Part shown: positions 27,528 through 36,197 of the stretch, in pieces
How positions within the stretch are numbered: position 1 is the first letter of the stretch
How the letters are laid out: every line of letters starts with the position of its first letter
Origin: a bacterium
Lineage (GTDB): Bacteria > Vulcanimicrobiota > Xenobia > Xenobiales > JADMJV01
DNA length: 44,286 bases
Direction: 5' to 3'
NCBI GenBank assembly: GCA_018266105.1
Contig: JAFEBA010000059.1
Coordinates: forward strand, 1 to 44,286
The notes under the pieces: generated by a model
Databases searched by the model: none
Told to the model about the DNA's origin: nothing
Seen by the model: only the letters and a program-made list of their open reading frames with translations
Translations under genes and position numbers: made by a program

Positions 27528-28346
27528 TCAGGCCTGCTTCTCCAGAGAGGCCCAGCAATGGGCGGCGGTCAGGGATCGATGGGGTGCGTAGCGGGCCAAA
27601 AGCTCCTCGGCCTCGGCACCGCTTAAGCTTCTGCCGAACACTTGCTGCAGCGCCTTCTTGACGGCCGCGTCTCCGTGCAAAGAGCAGTCAGGCCGAGCAA
27701 ACCCCCGCAACATCGTATAATTGACCGTCCAGGGACCGATGCCCTTGACCGCCAGCAACCGCTCTGGCTGGCTCAGATCCAGATGCTGCTCTAACACCAT
27801 CCGGGTCACCCGTTCCAGGGTCTCTGCTTTGGCCCGCGAGAACTTGCGTCGCGGCAATTCATTCCAGTCGATCCGAGCAGCCGCACTTGCATCCGGATAA
27901 CAGAAAAGGTCTCCCAGGCGAACGTTGGCCAACTGAATAAAGCTACGCCGCAGTTCCAAGGCAAACTTGAGGTTGACCTGCTGGCCCATGATGGCCCAGG
28001 TGATGGCTTCATAGGCCGTAGCCGTCTGAGCGATACGCAAACCTGGCCGCTGCCGAATCAGCGGTCCCAAAAACGGATCCGTCTCGAAGCTCGACTCAAA
28101 TTCGGTCGGATCCAGGCCCAGCCCCAGAATTCGGCGCGCCGCTTCCAGGACGGCCGGTCCCTCTCCCCCACTTACGATTGCGGCCTCGGGAGTGACCTGA
28201 ATTTCAAGCTGACTGGGACGCCCTTCAAGCACACAACGCTTCACCAGTCGAGTGGGCTCCACCACTTCACAGAATCGCTCCTCATCCCGGGCGTGAAAGG
28301 CCCAAACTTCTCTCTGACGGTAGCGGGCCGGCCAAGCAATTTTCAC
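27528..28346 (-). CDS. alkA: AlkA-type DNA-3-methyladenine glycosylase
   Basis: The 272-aa product has an HhH-GPD base-excision domain. ITWAIMGQQVNLKFALELR is the glycosylase core helix, LLAVKGIGPWTVNYTML the helix-hairpin-helix, and LHGDAAVKKAL holds the catalytic Asp. HRSLTAAHCWASL resembles the AlkA end. Residues 1-110 form the N-terminal beta domain of AlkA. The enzyme removes alkylated bases from DNA. It is on the same strand as the GGDEF/helicase genes and upstream of them (49-base gap to GTG 27478). It is divergent from the YqjD-like operon over a 125-base gap that holds a CTCGCC/GGCGAG hairpin. Confidence 0.85.
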   Translation of the reverse strand: MKIAWPARYRQREVWAFHARDEERFCEVVEPTRLVKRCVLEGRPSQLEIQVTPEAAIVSGGEGPAVLEAARRILGLGLDPTEFESSFETDPFLGPLIRQRPGLRIAQTATAYEAITWAIMGQQVNLKFALELRRSFIQLANVRLGDLFCYPDASAAARIDWNELPRRKFSRAKAETLERVTRMVLEQHLDLSQPERLLAVKGIGPWTVNYTMLRGFARPDCSLHGDAAVKKALQQVFGRSLSGAEAEELLARYAPHRSLTAAHCWASLEKQA

Positions 28347-28471
28347 AACCTGCGGCTTCGCACCCGGCCGGCTCCGGGACCTGCGTACCCGGGCCGCAAG
28401 GACAGCTCGCCCTGACCTTGCCGCAGGCGAGACTGCTAGGCTGAGCTCAACCGATTCAGGAGGAAGAGCAC

Positions 28472-28735
28472 ATGCAACTTACAGCCAATCAGGAGCAGAA
28501 GCTTCAGGAAATCAGCCAGAAGGCTCAGGACATCGTCCACGACGTCAAGCACCGCGCCGAAAGCCTGGCCAGTAAGGCCAGTGAAAAAGTGCAGGAAATT
28601 GACGCTCGAGAGATGATCCGAGAGGCTGGCGAGCGGATCAAAAAGCACCCGATGCAATCGCTGGCCATCGGCGCTGCCGTAGGCGGGCTGCTGGGCGCGA
28701 TGCTGGCCCACCAGCGTAAGGGTCGTCGTGCTTAA
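28472..28735 (+). CDS. YqjD/ElaB/DUF883-like membrane-anchored protein
   Basis: The 87-aa product has a charged amphipathic coiled coil (about 5-60) and a C-terminal glycine-rich membrane helix, SLAIGAAVGGLLGAMLAHQ, then a basic tail. This is the layout of E. coli YqjD and ElaB, which are inner-membrane tail proteins linked to ribosome association and stationary phase. AGGAGG lies 8 bases before the ATG. The stop overlaps the GTG start of the next gene by 8 bases. It is the first gene of a three-gene operon. Confidence 0.82.
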   Translation: MQLTANQEQKLQEISQKAQDIVHDVKHRAESLASKASEKVQEIDAREMIREAGERIKKHPMQSLAIGAAVGGLLGAMLAHQRKGRRA

Positions 28736-29123
28736 TCAACTCAAAGAAGAAGTGACGCCAATCCTGCGAGGGATCGTAGGCGATACCACCACGCTCCTGC
28801 GTCAGGAGATCGCCCTGGCCCGCTGCGAAGTGCGCCAGGACTTAAAGCAGGCCGGCCAGGTTTTAGCCGGTCTGGTGGTAGGGGCGGTGGTAGCCACCAT
28901 GGCTGGACTGTTGATGTGCCTGGCACTGGCACACTACATCAGCTGGTCCTTTCCCGAGATTCCGCTGTGGGGCTCCTACCTCTCAGTGGGACTTGGGCTG
29001 GGTGTGGCAGCTACGGCCCTGTTGATCAACGCGCGCCGAGAGTCCAAAGAGTTAGAATTAACCCCTAAGCAGACCATTCAAAGTATGAAGGAGAACGCTA
29101 AATGGATAGCTCAGACGATTTGA
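28728..29123 (+). CDS. YqjE/holin-X-like membrane protein
   Basis: The 131-aa product has a leading amphipathic helix (VGDTTTLLRQEIALARCEVRQ) and two membrane helices, about 45-70 (LAGLVVGAVVATMAGLLMCLAL) and 83-103 (YLSVGLGLGVAATALLIN). This is the YqjE or actinobacterial 'holin-X' pattern; despite the name it is not shown to be lytic. The GTG start overlaps the YqjD-like stop by 8 bases, and the end overlaps the following ATG by 22 bases. It probably acts with its neighbours in envelope stress. Confidence 0.8.
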   Translation: MLNQLKEEVTPILRGIVGDTTTLLRQEIALARCEVRQDLKQAGQVLAGLVVGAVVATMAGLLMCLALAHYISWSFPEIPLWGSYLSVGLGLGVAATALLINARRESKELELTPKQTIQSMKENAKWIAQTI

Positions 29124-29599
29124 AGAATCAATCACCCGAGAGCATTCGGGACCAGATCGACCAGACTCGGGAGGCCCTGGGTGATAAGCTCGGAGCGCTG
29201 GGCGACAAGATGGAAGACGCTAAGAGCGCAGCCTATGAGAAAGTCGAGCAGGTCCGCGAGAAGCTTTCTCTCAGTCACCGCGTGCAACAACATCCCTGGA
29301 CGGCCTTTTTCGGTGCGGTGGGCGTAGGGATGGTGGCTGGCCACCTACTGGCCGGACCAGCTCACAAACCTGAGCCCGCCAAAACAGGCCCGGGCCTGCT
29401 CTCTCTGATCTCGGGCACGGCCCTAGGCGGCATGTTCGATCAGGAGATCAAGTCGGCGCTGACTTCGGCTGTGCAGGCGATCTGGGGCGAGGCTCGCCAA
29501 AGTGTCCCGGCCAGCGTGGCCGGTCCGGTGGACCGACTGCTGGATCGCGTTGCGCTGCATCAGAGCAGCCTGAGCCACCTGGGTTCACTGCGAGGCTAA
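29102..29599 (+). CDS. DUF3618-like membrane-associated protein
   Basis: The 165-aa product begins with SPESIRDQIDQTREALGDKL, the DUF3618 signature (I-R-x-x-I-x-x-T-R-x-x-L-G). A coiled coil follows, then a glycine-containing hydrophobic segment (TAFFGAVGVGMVAGHLLAG), then a second weakly hydrophobic region. The ORF overlaps the YqjE-like gene by 22 bases and ends convergently 15 bases inside the PqqD-like gene. The three genes 28472-29599 match the common YqjD-YqjE-DUF3618 arrangement in diverse bacteria. Molecular role is unknown. Confidence 0.82.
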   Translation: MDSSDDLKNQSPESIRDQIDQTREALGDKLGALGDKMEDAKSAAYEKVEQVREKLSLSHRVQQHPWTAFFGAVGVGMVAGHLLAGPAHKPEPAKTGPGLLSLISGTALGGMFDQEIKSALTSAVQAIWGEARQSVPASVAGPVDRLLDRVALHQSSLSHLGSLRG

Positions 29600-29851
29600 G
29601 AGTCTGACCTGCTTCAGATAATCGAGCCCCAGAGCTAAGCTTAAATGGCTGAGTTCGGGGCTTTGTTGCGTTTCCTGGCAAATATGCAGAACGGCCTCTT
29701 CCAGGGTCAGGTTCTGATTGCAAAAACCCAACACGCGATAAATCGGTGGCGGTAATTCGAACGACTTTTGTTGACTTGGATCGTAAACCAGAAGTTTGCC
29801 GTCCTGAGGCCTGCACTCCAGGCCTCGCTTCGGAAGCGGTAGGGGTGTCAT
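29585..29851 (-). CDS. PqqD-like small protein
   Basis: The 88-aa product follows the PqqD fold pattern: RGLECRPQDGKLLVYDPSQQ (strands), FELPPPIYRVLGFCNQNLTLEEAV with the usual helix after 'LN-T', and a C-terminal helix LDYLKQVRLL. PqqD-type domains bind RiPP precursor peptides and present them to a maturase. No radical SAM or peptide gene is nearby, so it may be an orphan or have another role. It follows the terminator of the acyl-CoA ligase gene on the same strand. Its 3' end overlaps the DUF3618 gene by 15 bases. The assignment is by eye. Confidence 0.6.
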   Translation of the reverse strand: MTPLPLPKRGLECRPQDGKLLVYDPSQQKSFELPPPIYRVLGFCNQNLTLEEAVLHICQETQQSPELSHLSLALGLDYLKQVRLLASQ

Positions 29852-29890
29852 GCACCCAGCCTAGCCTGCCACCCTTAGCAAAAACATAGC

Positions 29891-29917
29891 AAAAAGCCAC
29901 CGGTCCTGGCCGGTGGC
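29891..29917 (-). terminator. Terminator of the acyl-CoA ligase gene
   Basis: On the minus strand GCCACCGG pairs with CCGGTGGC (29896-29917, 8 bp) followed by TTTTT. It lies 12 bases after the ligase stop. Confidence 0.85.
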
Positions 29918-29928
29918 TTCCGCAGGCA

Positions 29929-32073
29929 TTACTTCTTGTAGATCGAGTCGACCAGGTCGCCGAAGGTCTTGATGACCTGGGCACGCTTGGGTTCACCCTT
30001 GGCCAGCTCATCCTCGGTCAGATCGCGGGGCACGATAGCCACCTTACGAATCTGTTCGTGGTCGTCGTTGTTTTTGGTGATATCCTTGGTGATGCCCTGG
30101 AAGAATTCTTTGACGGCCGGGACCGAAGCCAGAACCTCACGGGTATCGCCAGTGTGGCCGTTGGCCTTGGCCCATTCGCCCAGCTTCTCGTAATTCGGAA
30201 CGATCAGAGCGCCGATGTAGGGGCGTCCCTCGCCGACCACGATAGCGTGGGAGATGAAGGGGTTGCTCTTGAGCATGGTTTCCAGCGGCTTGGGGGCAAC
30301 TTTCTTCCCGGTGGCCAGGGCCACGAAGTTCTTCAGACGGTCAGTGATCATCACGTGGCCAGCTTCGTCGGTCTTGCCCACGTCACCGGTGTGGAAAAAC
30401 CCGTCTTTATCAATCGCTTCCTCGGTCTTTTTGGGGTCGTTGAGGTAACCCAACATCAGGTTGGGTCCTTGGAAACGAATCTCGCCAGCGCCTTCAAAGT
30501 CCTTGTCGGGGGTGATTTCCATCTTCACATTGGAAGTGATCGGTCCGACCGTACCCAGGCGCTGTCCCTTGATGGGGCTGACATTGGTAACGCCGGCTTC
30601 GGAACTGCCGTAGCCGTTGGAGAGCTGCAAACCGTTGTCCCAGAAGAAAGCCGAAGTACGATCACTGAGCGGCGCACCGCCCGAGATCAGGATACGGGTG
30701 TTCGGACCGAGGGCATCTTTCAGGCCCTTCTTGGTCTTGGAGTAAACCAGCTTTTCAGCCACTGCGTGCTGGATCTTGGTGCCCAGCTCTACATCGCCCT
30801 TGTTCTTCTGCTGATAGTATTTTTCGGAGGTATTCAGGGCCCAGTCGAAGGCCTGACCGGTGGTCTTCTTGGATGCCCAGAGTCCGGCGCCAGCTCCGAT
30901 AGCTGCGCCAATCGCGGCTCCAATCGGAGAGATACCGCCCAGCAAACCACCCACGATGCCACCGGCGGCGGCCCCGCCGACCGGTCCCCAAATCTTGTGA
31001 ACCAGCGGCTTATCACCGTCGTGGGCCTTCTTGGAAGCGCCGTCCACCATCTTGTCATACAGCTGGGGGATGGCCGCCATCACCGTGGGCTTAACCTGAG
31101 TCAAGTCACTGAGGAAGTTTTTGTGTCCGTCCGTGTAAGCCAGAGCGGCGCCACCAGCGGTTAAAGTGTAAGCGACAATGCGCTCGAAGATATGGCCCAG
31201 GGGCAAGACGGCCAGTTCCACGTCACCGTTGAGGTGAACGTCCTTCATCGAGGCGGCCGGGTTGTTGACCACCACGCGCAGTGCCCCTTCCACCGAGGAG
31301 AGCAGCGAGCCGTGGGTGTGCAAAACGCCCTTGGGCGTGCCGGTGGTGCCCGAGGTGAAGACCATGGAAGCGACGTCAGTGGCTTTCAGTTCCGATTCAC
31401 GCCTGGCCACTTCGGCCGCGTTCTTGTCGCCGGGGGCCAGCAACTGGTCCCAGGTCATCATCGTCTTGGTGGACTTCAACTCGGTGGGGTGCATCACTAC
31501 GATGGTCTTGAGGTCGGGAAGATCTTTTTCGCACTTGATCAGCTCGGCCAGACGCTCGTCGCTGTCAACGATGCAAACCTTGGCTTTGCAGTTCTTCATG
31601 TTGAAGCTGATAGCGTCGGCTTTGGAATCACGATAGAGAGGAGCGTGCACTGCGCCGGCAGAGATGATGCCCAGGTCGCCCACCACCCACTCGGGAGAAT
31701 TTTCTGCGTAGGTGGCCACCCGCTCGCCAGGCTGAATGCCCAGCTCGACCAGGCCGCCAGCCAGCTGCTTGCGCTGCTTGTTGGCTTCGGCATAAGAGAT
31801 AAACTCGAATTTGCCGTCCGCGTTCTTGTGACCCAGGAAGCGAGCGTTGGGGTCCTTGGCCATCGCCTGCTCAAACATCTGGGGGATGGTCTTCACCTCA
31901 GCCTTGGCGGCCCAGTCCTGCAGAGCCTGCGACGGCTTGAAGGCGGCCCAGTCGTCTTTGGGAGAGCTGGTGGTGAAGCTCTCGGCCGGCGCGGCGGGCG
32001 CCTGAGCAACGCTGGCGGCGGGAGCCGGCAGGCTGGTCGCGACGGGCTGGGTCTTGAGGCTGGTGATGTTCAT
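29929..32073 (-). CDS. Long-chain acyl-CoA synthetase with inserted glycine-zipper segment
   Basis: The 714-aa product is an AMP-forming enzyme. Motifs are VFTSGTTGTPKGVLHTHG (P-loop), YGSSEAGVTNVS, GEIRFQGPNLMLGYLNDP, and TGDVGKTDEAGHVMITDR followed by LKNFVALATGKKVAPKPLE, as in FadD15/ACSL types. It activates fatty acids to acyl-CoA. Two features are unusual. The first ~55 residues are Ala/Pro-rich. A ~40-residue glycine zipper (GAAAGGIVGGLLGG, PIGAAIGAAIGAGAG), typical of membrane-inserting segments, is set between the palm of the adenylation domain and KTTGQAFDWAL. TAGGAAG lies before the ATG. It is followed by its own terminator; its divergent neighbour is a small membrane gene. Confidence 0.9.
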   Translation of the reverse strand: MNITSLKTQPVATSLPAPAASVAQAPAAPAESFTTSSPKDDWAAFKPSQALQDWAAKAEVKTIPQMFEQAMAKDPNARFLGHKNADGKFEFISYAEANKQRKQLAGGLVELGIQPGERVATYAENSPEWVVGDLGIISAGAVHAPLYRDSKADAISFNMKNCKAKVCIVDSDERLAELIKCEKDLPDLKTIVVMHPTELKSTKTMMTWDQLLAPGDKNAAEVARRESELKATDVASMVFTSGTTGTPKGVLHTHGSLLSSVEGALRVVVNNPAASMKDVHLNGDVELAVLPLGHIFERIVAYTLTAGGAALAYTDGHKNFLSDLTQVKPTVMAAIPQLYDKMVDGASKKAHDGDKPLVHKIWGPVGGAAAGGIVGGLLGGISPIGAAIGAAIGAGAGLWASKKTTGQAFDWALNTSEKYYQQKNKGDVELGTKIQHAVAEKLVYSKTKKGLKDALGPNTRILISGGAPLSDRTSAFFWDNGLQLSNGYGSSEAGVTNVSPIKGQRLGTVGPITSNVKMEITPDKDFEGAGEIRFQGPNLMLGYLNDPKKTEEAIDKDGFFHTGDVGKTDEAGHVMITDRLKNFVALATGKKVAPKPLETMLKSNPFISHAIVVGEGRPYIGALIVPNYEKLGEWAKANGHTGDTREVLASVPAVKEFFQGITKDITKNNDDHEQIRKVAIVPRDLTEDELAKGEPKRAQVIKTFGDLVDSIYKK

Positions 32074-32151
32074 CTCTGTGTCTTCCTACTCCAAATCTTC
32101 TGAACTGAAGTTAGCAACCCGGGCTTGAAAAAATCCGAAAAACTGAACCTG

Positions 32152-32562
32152 ATGAAGCCAGACCCAGTAGAATCAGACATGGGCTGCCTGATCGGCTTCG
32201 TTGCGGGAATGTTCTTCGCCATCTGCGGTGGGTCCGTCCTGATCGCGGTCCTGCTCAACCTGTGCCCCAGTCTCTGGGTCTGGGGCTTGGGTTTTCCCAT
32301 CCTGGGCTACTGGCTTGGCCAGGCTCCCCGCAACCAGACTGAGGCCGGACTGGCTTGCGGGTTCATCCTCGTGCCCCTGGCGCTCTATATCCCCGAAATC
32401 GCCTATCTGGCCCGCAGAATTGCCTATCCTGGGGTCTGTGATACCGGACTGCGACAAGCCTGGTTCGAAGCCACAGCTTTGCTGGTCTGCATCTCTGGCG
32501 CCTTAGGACAACTCCGCTACTTCTTGCGCCGCCGACCCGTGAGCCGCTGGCCCGACGACTGA
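32152..32562 (+). CDS. Small polytopic membrane protein, unknown
   Basis: The product is about 136 aa with four hydrophobic segments (about 11-35, 42-58, 65-85, 105-125; for example GCLIGFVAGMFFAICGG and AGLACGFILVPLALYIP). No family is recognised. The frame opens at TTG 32125; ATGs at 32152 and 32179 are both possible, and none has a strong ribosome site. It sits between the acyl-CoA ligase and dehydrogenase genes on the other strand and ends at a bidirectional terminator. It could assist lipid enzymes at the membrane, but this is only position-based. Confidence 0.5.
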   Translation: MKPDPVESDMGCLIGFVAGMFFAICGGSVLIAVLLNLCPSLWVWGLGFPILGYWLGQAPRNQTEAGLACGFILVPLALYIPEIAYLARRIAYPGVCDTGLRQAWFEATALLVCISGALGQLRYFLRRRPVSRWPDD

Positions 32563-32600
32563 GGACCGGGCGAGGCCCGACCAGGCGGGAGCGTACAAGC

Positions 32601-32637
32601 AGAAAAGGCGCTCACCACGAGGGCGAGCGCCTTTTCT
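32601..32637. terminator. Bidirectional terminator
   Basis: AGAAAAGGCGCTC (32601-32613) pairs with GAGCGCCTTTTCT (32625-32637), giving T runs on both strands. It serves the small membrane gene on the plus strand and the acyl-CoA dehydrogenase on the minus strand. Confidence 0.88.
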
Positions 32638-32651
32638 GAGAGTCGGCCTGA

Positions 32652-34760
32652 TCAGGCGGGGTTCTTACCGAAGGCGATGGGGGCGGCCAGGCACTTGTCG
32701 GGAATCCCAAACGAGTCGACCAGGGCCACCGCGTCAGGGCGGAGTTCGGCGGCCAGTGCGGTCACCTGGTCGCTGACGGCGGCCGATTTGCTGCCACTCA
32801 GGTAGCCGTGCTCCAGATACCAGCCTTTGTTCTCTTCAATGGTGGAGAGAGCGTAGAGGTCGCACAGGCGGTCAAGCACCTGCTTGAGGCTCTCATCCTT
32901 GCACTCAGCCACGTGCTTCTGAAAGCTGGACAGGATGCCGCGGTCGATGCGGGCCTTACCGGCAATTAACAGTTCCTTCTGGCACTGATTGACAGCCTCG
33001 CCCTTATCCATTCCCTTCTTGATCAAAGAGCGCATCTTCTGGGCGGCTTCCATCAGGGCCACTTCTTCGCGATACTCGAAAGCGTCGGCCTGGAACTCAG
33101 CGCCTTTCAGGTGCTCAGGTGCGGTGCGGCGCTTCTGGACAGGATTCTTTTCCCAGGCGTGGCCGATGGCGTCGGTGGCCACCTTGATGGCCATTCCGAC
33201 CGGTCCTTTTTCCTTGGCCTGCTTGGAAAGTTCGTCCAGACCGCCCTTGGCAATCATCTGAGTCAGAATGGTGTTGTCCCCTTCGAAGGTCGAAAAGATG
33301 TCCACGTCGGCCTGCATCTGAGCGAAGCGGTTTTCGTAAAGGTATCCCTGAGCTCCGCAAGCTTCGCGGCATTCCTGCAGCGTGTCGATGGCGTGCCAAC
33401 TGGAGGCGGCTTTCAGACCGCCGGCCACGTCGCCGACCTGGCGGCGGGTGTCGTCGGTAACGTGCACATAAGACTCGATCAGATCCTTGATGGCGAAATC
33501 CAGGGCATAGGTTTTAGCAAGGCGCGGCAGCAGACGTAACTGATGAGCCTGGTAGTCGAGCAAGGAGGTTTCGGGCTCACCGAACTGCTTGCGCTGTTCG
33601 GCGTAGCGGATGGCCGTGGTCAGGCCGTTCTTGGCGGTGGAGTTGGCCGAGGCGCCGATGGAGACGCGGCCGGTGATGAGCGTTCCGATCTGGGTAAAGA
33701 AGCGCTTGTTCTTGTTCTCGATGGGGCTGTGGTATTCGCCCTGCTCGTTCACCCCGCCGTACTTATCCAGCAGGTTGTCACGCGGGACGCTGACGTTGGT
33801 AAAAAACAGGCGGCCGTTGTCGACGCCGTTCAGACCTTTCTTCTCGCCGCAGTCGTCAATCCCGACACCAGGCATCGAGTTGCCCTTTTCGTCACGAATG
33901 GGAACGATGATCGCGTGAACGCCTTCGTTCTGGCCGTTCACTTCCAACTGGGTGAAGACGGTAGCGAACTTGGCATGCTTGGCCGCACCGCCGATGTAGT
34001 CTTTGCGAGCCCCGGGGGTGGTGGAGTTGATGATGAACGAGTCCGTGGCTTTGTCATACTTGGCAACCGTCTCCAGACCGGCTACGTTGGATCCGTGTCC
34101 GGTTTCCGTCATCGCGAAGCACCCGGGGGTGTCCAGCGACATGATGCCCGGCAGGAACTTCTGGTGGTGCTTGTCGGTGCCCAGGTTGTAGACGCTGCCG
34201 CCCCACAAGCCCATCTGAACGCCGAACTTGATGGCCAGGCTCAGGTCGAAGTGGGCCATCGTTTCGAAAGCGGCAATGTTGCCACCCATATCGGCCGAGC
34301 CGCCCACTGATTTGGGGAAGGCCAGAGAGCCCATTCCGTTGCGGGCCAACTCTTTGCACCAGCTCAATACCTGTTCGCGATAGTCTTCCTTGCGAAGACC
34401 TTGAACGTGGGTGAACATCGGCGAGTCGAAGATGTGACGAATCTTTTCTTTGGCGGCCGCGTGAGGACCGTCCAGCAACTGCTGCATTCCCTTGATATCG
34501 AAGCTGGCGTTGGCGGCGGCCTTCTTGGCGGCTTCGTTTCCAACCGAGTGAGGTGCAATGGTGGCGACCACCGGAGCGGCGGGCGCGGCCGGAGCGGGAG
34601 CGCTGCTGCTCTGGGTCTGCTGACCAGCCACGAAGGCGTCGGTCGGGTTGGGGGTGCTGGCATCCTTGGAATCAGGAGTGGATGCCCATTTCAATGCGTT
34701 GGTTGCGGTCGCTCCGCCCAGGCTACGGAGGGTCGAGATGCTGTTGTTTGTGTTCATCAT
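32652..34760 (-). CDS. Acyl-CoA dehydrogenase/oxidase with long N-terminal tail
   Basis: The product is 702 aa. The acyl-CoA oxidase (ACOX)-like signature is clear: FAMTETGHGSNVAGLETVA, NLLDKYGGVNEQGEYHS, RVSIGASANSTAKNGLTTAIRYAEQRKQFG, and ECREACGAQGYLYENRF followed by DIFSTFEGDNTILTQM (a peroxisomal-oxidase-type FAD/acyl site). The enzyme dehydrogenates acyl-CoA; oxidase or dehydrogenase use is undecided. Residues 1-80 are Ser/Pro/Ala/Thr-rich and probably disordered, then a helical region leads into the core. The ATG at 34760 (or 34757) has no clear ribosome site. It diverges from the acyltransferase gene over 111 bases. Confidence 0.9.
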   Translation of the reverse strand: MMNTNNSISTLRSLGGATATNALKWASTPDSKDASTPNPTDAFVAGQQTQSSSAPAPAAPAAPVVATIAPHSVGNEAAKKAAANASFDIKGMQQLLDGPHAAAKEKIRHIFDSPMFTHVQGLRKEDYREQVLSWCKELARNGMGSLAFPKSVGGSADMGGNIAAFETMAHFDLSLAIKFGVQMGLWGGSVYNLGTDKHHQKFLPGIMSLDTPGCFAMTETGHGSNVAGLETVAKYDKATDSFIINSTTPGARKDYIGGAAKHAKFATVFTQLEVNGQNEGVHAIIVPIRDEKGNSMPGVGIDDCGEKKGLNGVDNGRLFFTNVSVPRDNLLDKYGGVNEQGEYHSPIENKNKRFFTQIGTLITGRVSIGASANSTAKNGLTTAIRYAEQRKQFGEPETSLLDYQAHQLRLLPRLAKTYALDFAIKDLIESYVHVTDDTRRQVGDVAGGLKAASSWHAIDTLQECREACGAQGYLYENRFAQMQADVDIFSTFEGDNTILTQMIAKGGLDELSKQAKEKGPVGMAIKVATDAIGHAWEKNPVQKRRTAPEHLKGAEFQADAFEYREEVALMEAAQKMRSLIKKGMDKGEAVNQCQKELLIAGKARIDRGILSSFQKHVAECKDESLKQVLDRLCDLYALSTIEENKGWYLEHGYLSGSKSAAVSDQVTALAAELRPDAVALVDSFGIPDKCLAAPIAFGKNPA

Positions 34761-34871
34761 AGGCAGACTCTAGCGACCACCCATAAAAAAAACTTGAATG
34801 AGCACTTTCAGGCTTTTTTAGGTCTGCCCGCGCATGATGGGCCCACAGATAGAAGAAGAGAGCCAAAATCC

Positions 34872-36146
34872 ATGCAGATCACAACCACCAACAGAGGCAT
34901 CGCCCGCACGCTGAATCGTCAGCCGCAGGCCCAGGCTGAGCAGCCGAAGCCGGAAACTCCTAAAGAGAAGAAGCCCACCACCGGCTTGAACCTTCCTCCC
35001 AACAATCGTTACCACTGGGATGAGAAAGTCGCCAAACACGTTCGCACCGCTCGCGACTTCCTGTTGCCGCTGGCCTTCCGTATTAAGGAAGAGGGCCTTG
35101 AAAACATTCCCAAAGACGGAAACTTCATCGTCGGCCCCACCCACCAGGGAATGCCAGACGCCTTTCTGGCCTCGCGGATTATGGGCGACAAGCCTTTCGG
35201 TTCGATGTCCGACATCAATCAATTCAAGGGTATCGTGGGCACGGCACTGAGTGGCTCCGGCTCCTTTCCGGTCGACCGCTACAAAGAGTATGAGGGAGAC
35301 TTCCCCAAACCCGCCGAGCACGCCAAAGAGATTCTCAACACCGGCGAAAGCTTCATCTTCTATCCCGAAGGACGAATCTTCAACGACGACCACGTCCATC
35401 CGATCCAACCCGGCGTCGGCAAAATCAGCGTGGACTCCAGCGTGAAATACGCTCTGCCGGTGGCTCAGGATTACCGTAAAGACCGCGAGTTCCATCCGGT
35501 TGAGACGGGTGTGGGCGTGCTGATTTCGGCGGCAGTAGCCGGAGCCGGCATTATGGCGGGTCTGCACGGAGGTCTGGCTGGCGGTATCGCTGGCGCACTG
35601 ACCGGAATGCTTAGCGGGGCAGTCGTAGGCGGAGGTATCGGCGCCGCCACCAAGATGAAGGGCGAGGCCGGCGACATGATCACGGCCGGACTGAAGGGCG
35701 CCGCCCTGGGCGCCATTGCCGGTGGTGCCGGTGCAGGTTTCGTGGGGGCGGCCATGCCCGGCGCTGCCGGTGCCGTGGTGGGCACCACCAGCGTCCTGAC
35801 TGGCCTGACCGGACTGGGCGCAACCTATGGTTGGACCCATCGAATGATTGCCACAACCAAGGTGGGCAAGCCCATCGAGGTCGAACCCTACCGCCAGCGC
35901 GCCGCCGCCAACCCGGATAAAGAAGCCGGCAAGCACGACCAGGCCATGGCCCTGACCGCCGATTTCCACGCCGAAATGGTGAAGTTGAAAGACTCCATCA
36001 CCGGCAAGACCTCCCCCTACAAAATGGATGCTCAAGGCCGCGCCTGGGGTCTCCAGTCCGACGGTCGCTGGGCTCAGCTCGAGCAGGCCGACAAGAAGAA
36101 CTGGACCCCCATCCAACCGATGGTCTACCAGGACGGCTCCAAGTAA
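34872..36146 (+). CDS. PlsC-type acyltransferase with embedded glycine-zipper region
   Basis: The 424-aa product starts with a tail rich in Gln/Pro/Lys (about 1-45). The 1-acylglycerol-3-phosphate acyltransferase-like domain follows: ENIPKDGNFIVGPTHQGMPD (the HxxxxD motif reads H-Q-G-M-P-D), then SGSGSFPVDR and FIFYPEGRIFNDDHVHPIQPGVGK (PEG motif). From about 215 to 320 two or three glycine-zipper blocks (AGIMAGLHGGLAGGIAGALT, GAALGAIAGGAGAGFVGAAMPG) interrupt the usual C-terminal half. A soluble C-terminal tail (about 330-424) ends it. It transfers acyl groups to a glycerolipid. AGAAGAAGAGAG precedes ATG 34872; a strong terminator follows. The unusual layout parallels that of the acyl-CoA ligase. 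Confidence 0.82.
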   Translation: MQITTTNRGIARTLNRQPQAQAEQPKPETPKEKKPTTGLNLPPNNRYHWDEKVAKHVRTARDFLLPLAFRIKEEGLENIPKDGNFIVGPTHQGMPDAFLASRIMGDKPFGSMSDINQFKGIVGTALSGSGSFPVDRYKEYEGDFPKPAEHAKEILNTGESFIFYPEGRIFNDDHVHPIQPGVGKISVDSSVKYALPVAQDYRKDREFHPVETGVGVLISAAVAGAGIMAGLHGGLAGGIAGALTGMLSGAVVGGGIGAATKMKGEAGDMITAGLKGAALGAIAGGAGAGFVGAAMPGAAGAVVGTTSVLTGLTGLGATYGWTHRMIATTKVGKPIEVEPYRQRAAANPDKEAGKHDQAMALTADFHAEMVKLKDSITGKTSPYKMDAQGRAWGLQSDGRWAQLEQADKKNWTPIQPMVYQDGSK

Positions 36147-36167
36147 ATTACGGCTCTCTTTTTCAGA

Positions 36168-36197
36168 GCCCCTGGCCGATTCGGCCAGGGGCTTTTT
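36168..36197 (+). terminator. Intrinsic terminator of acyltransferase
   Basis: GCCCCTGGCCGA (36168-36179) pairs perfectly with TCGGCCAGGGGC (36181-36192) and is followed by TTTTT. Confidence 0.92.

Noticed and set aside
30058..31164. 368-codon plus-strand frame
   Set aside because: It is antisense to the acyl-CoA ligase, which has all its catalytic motifs.
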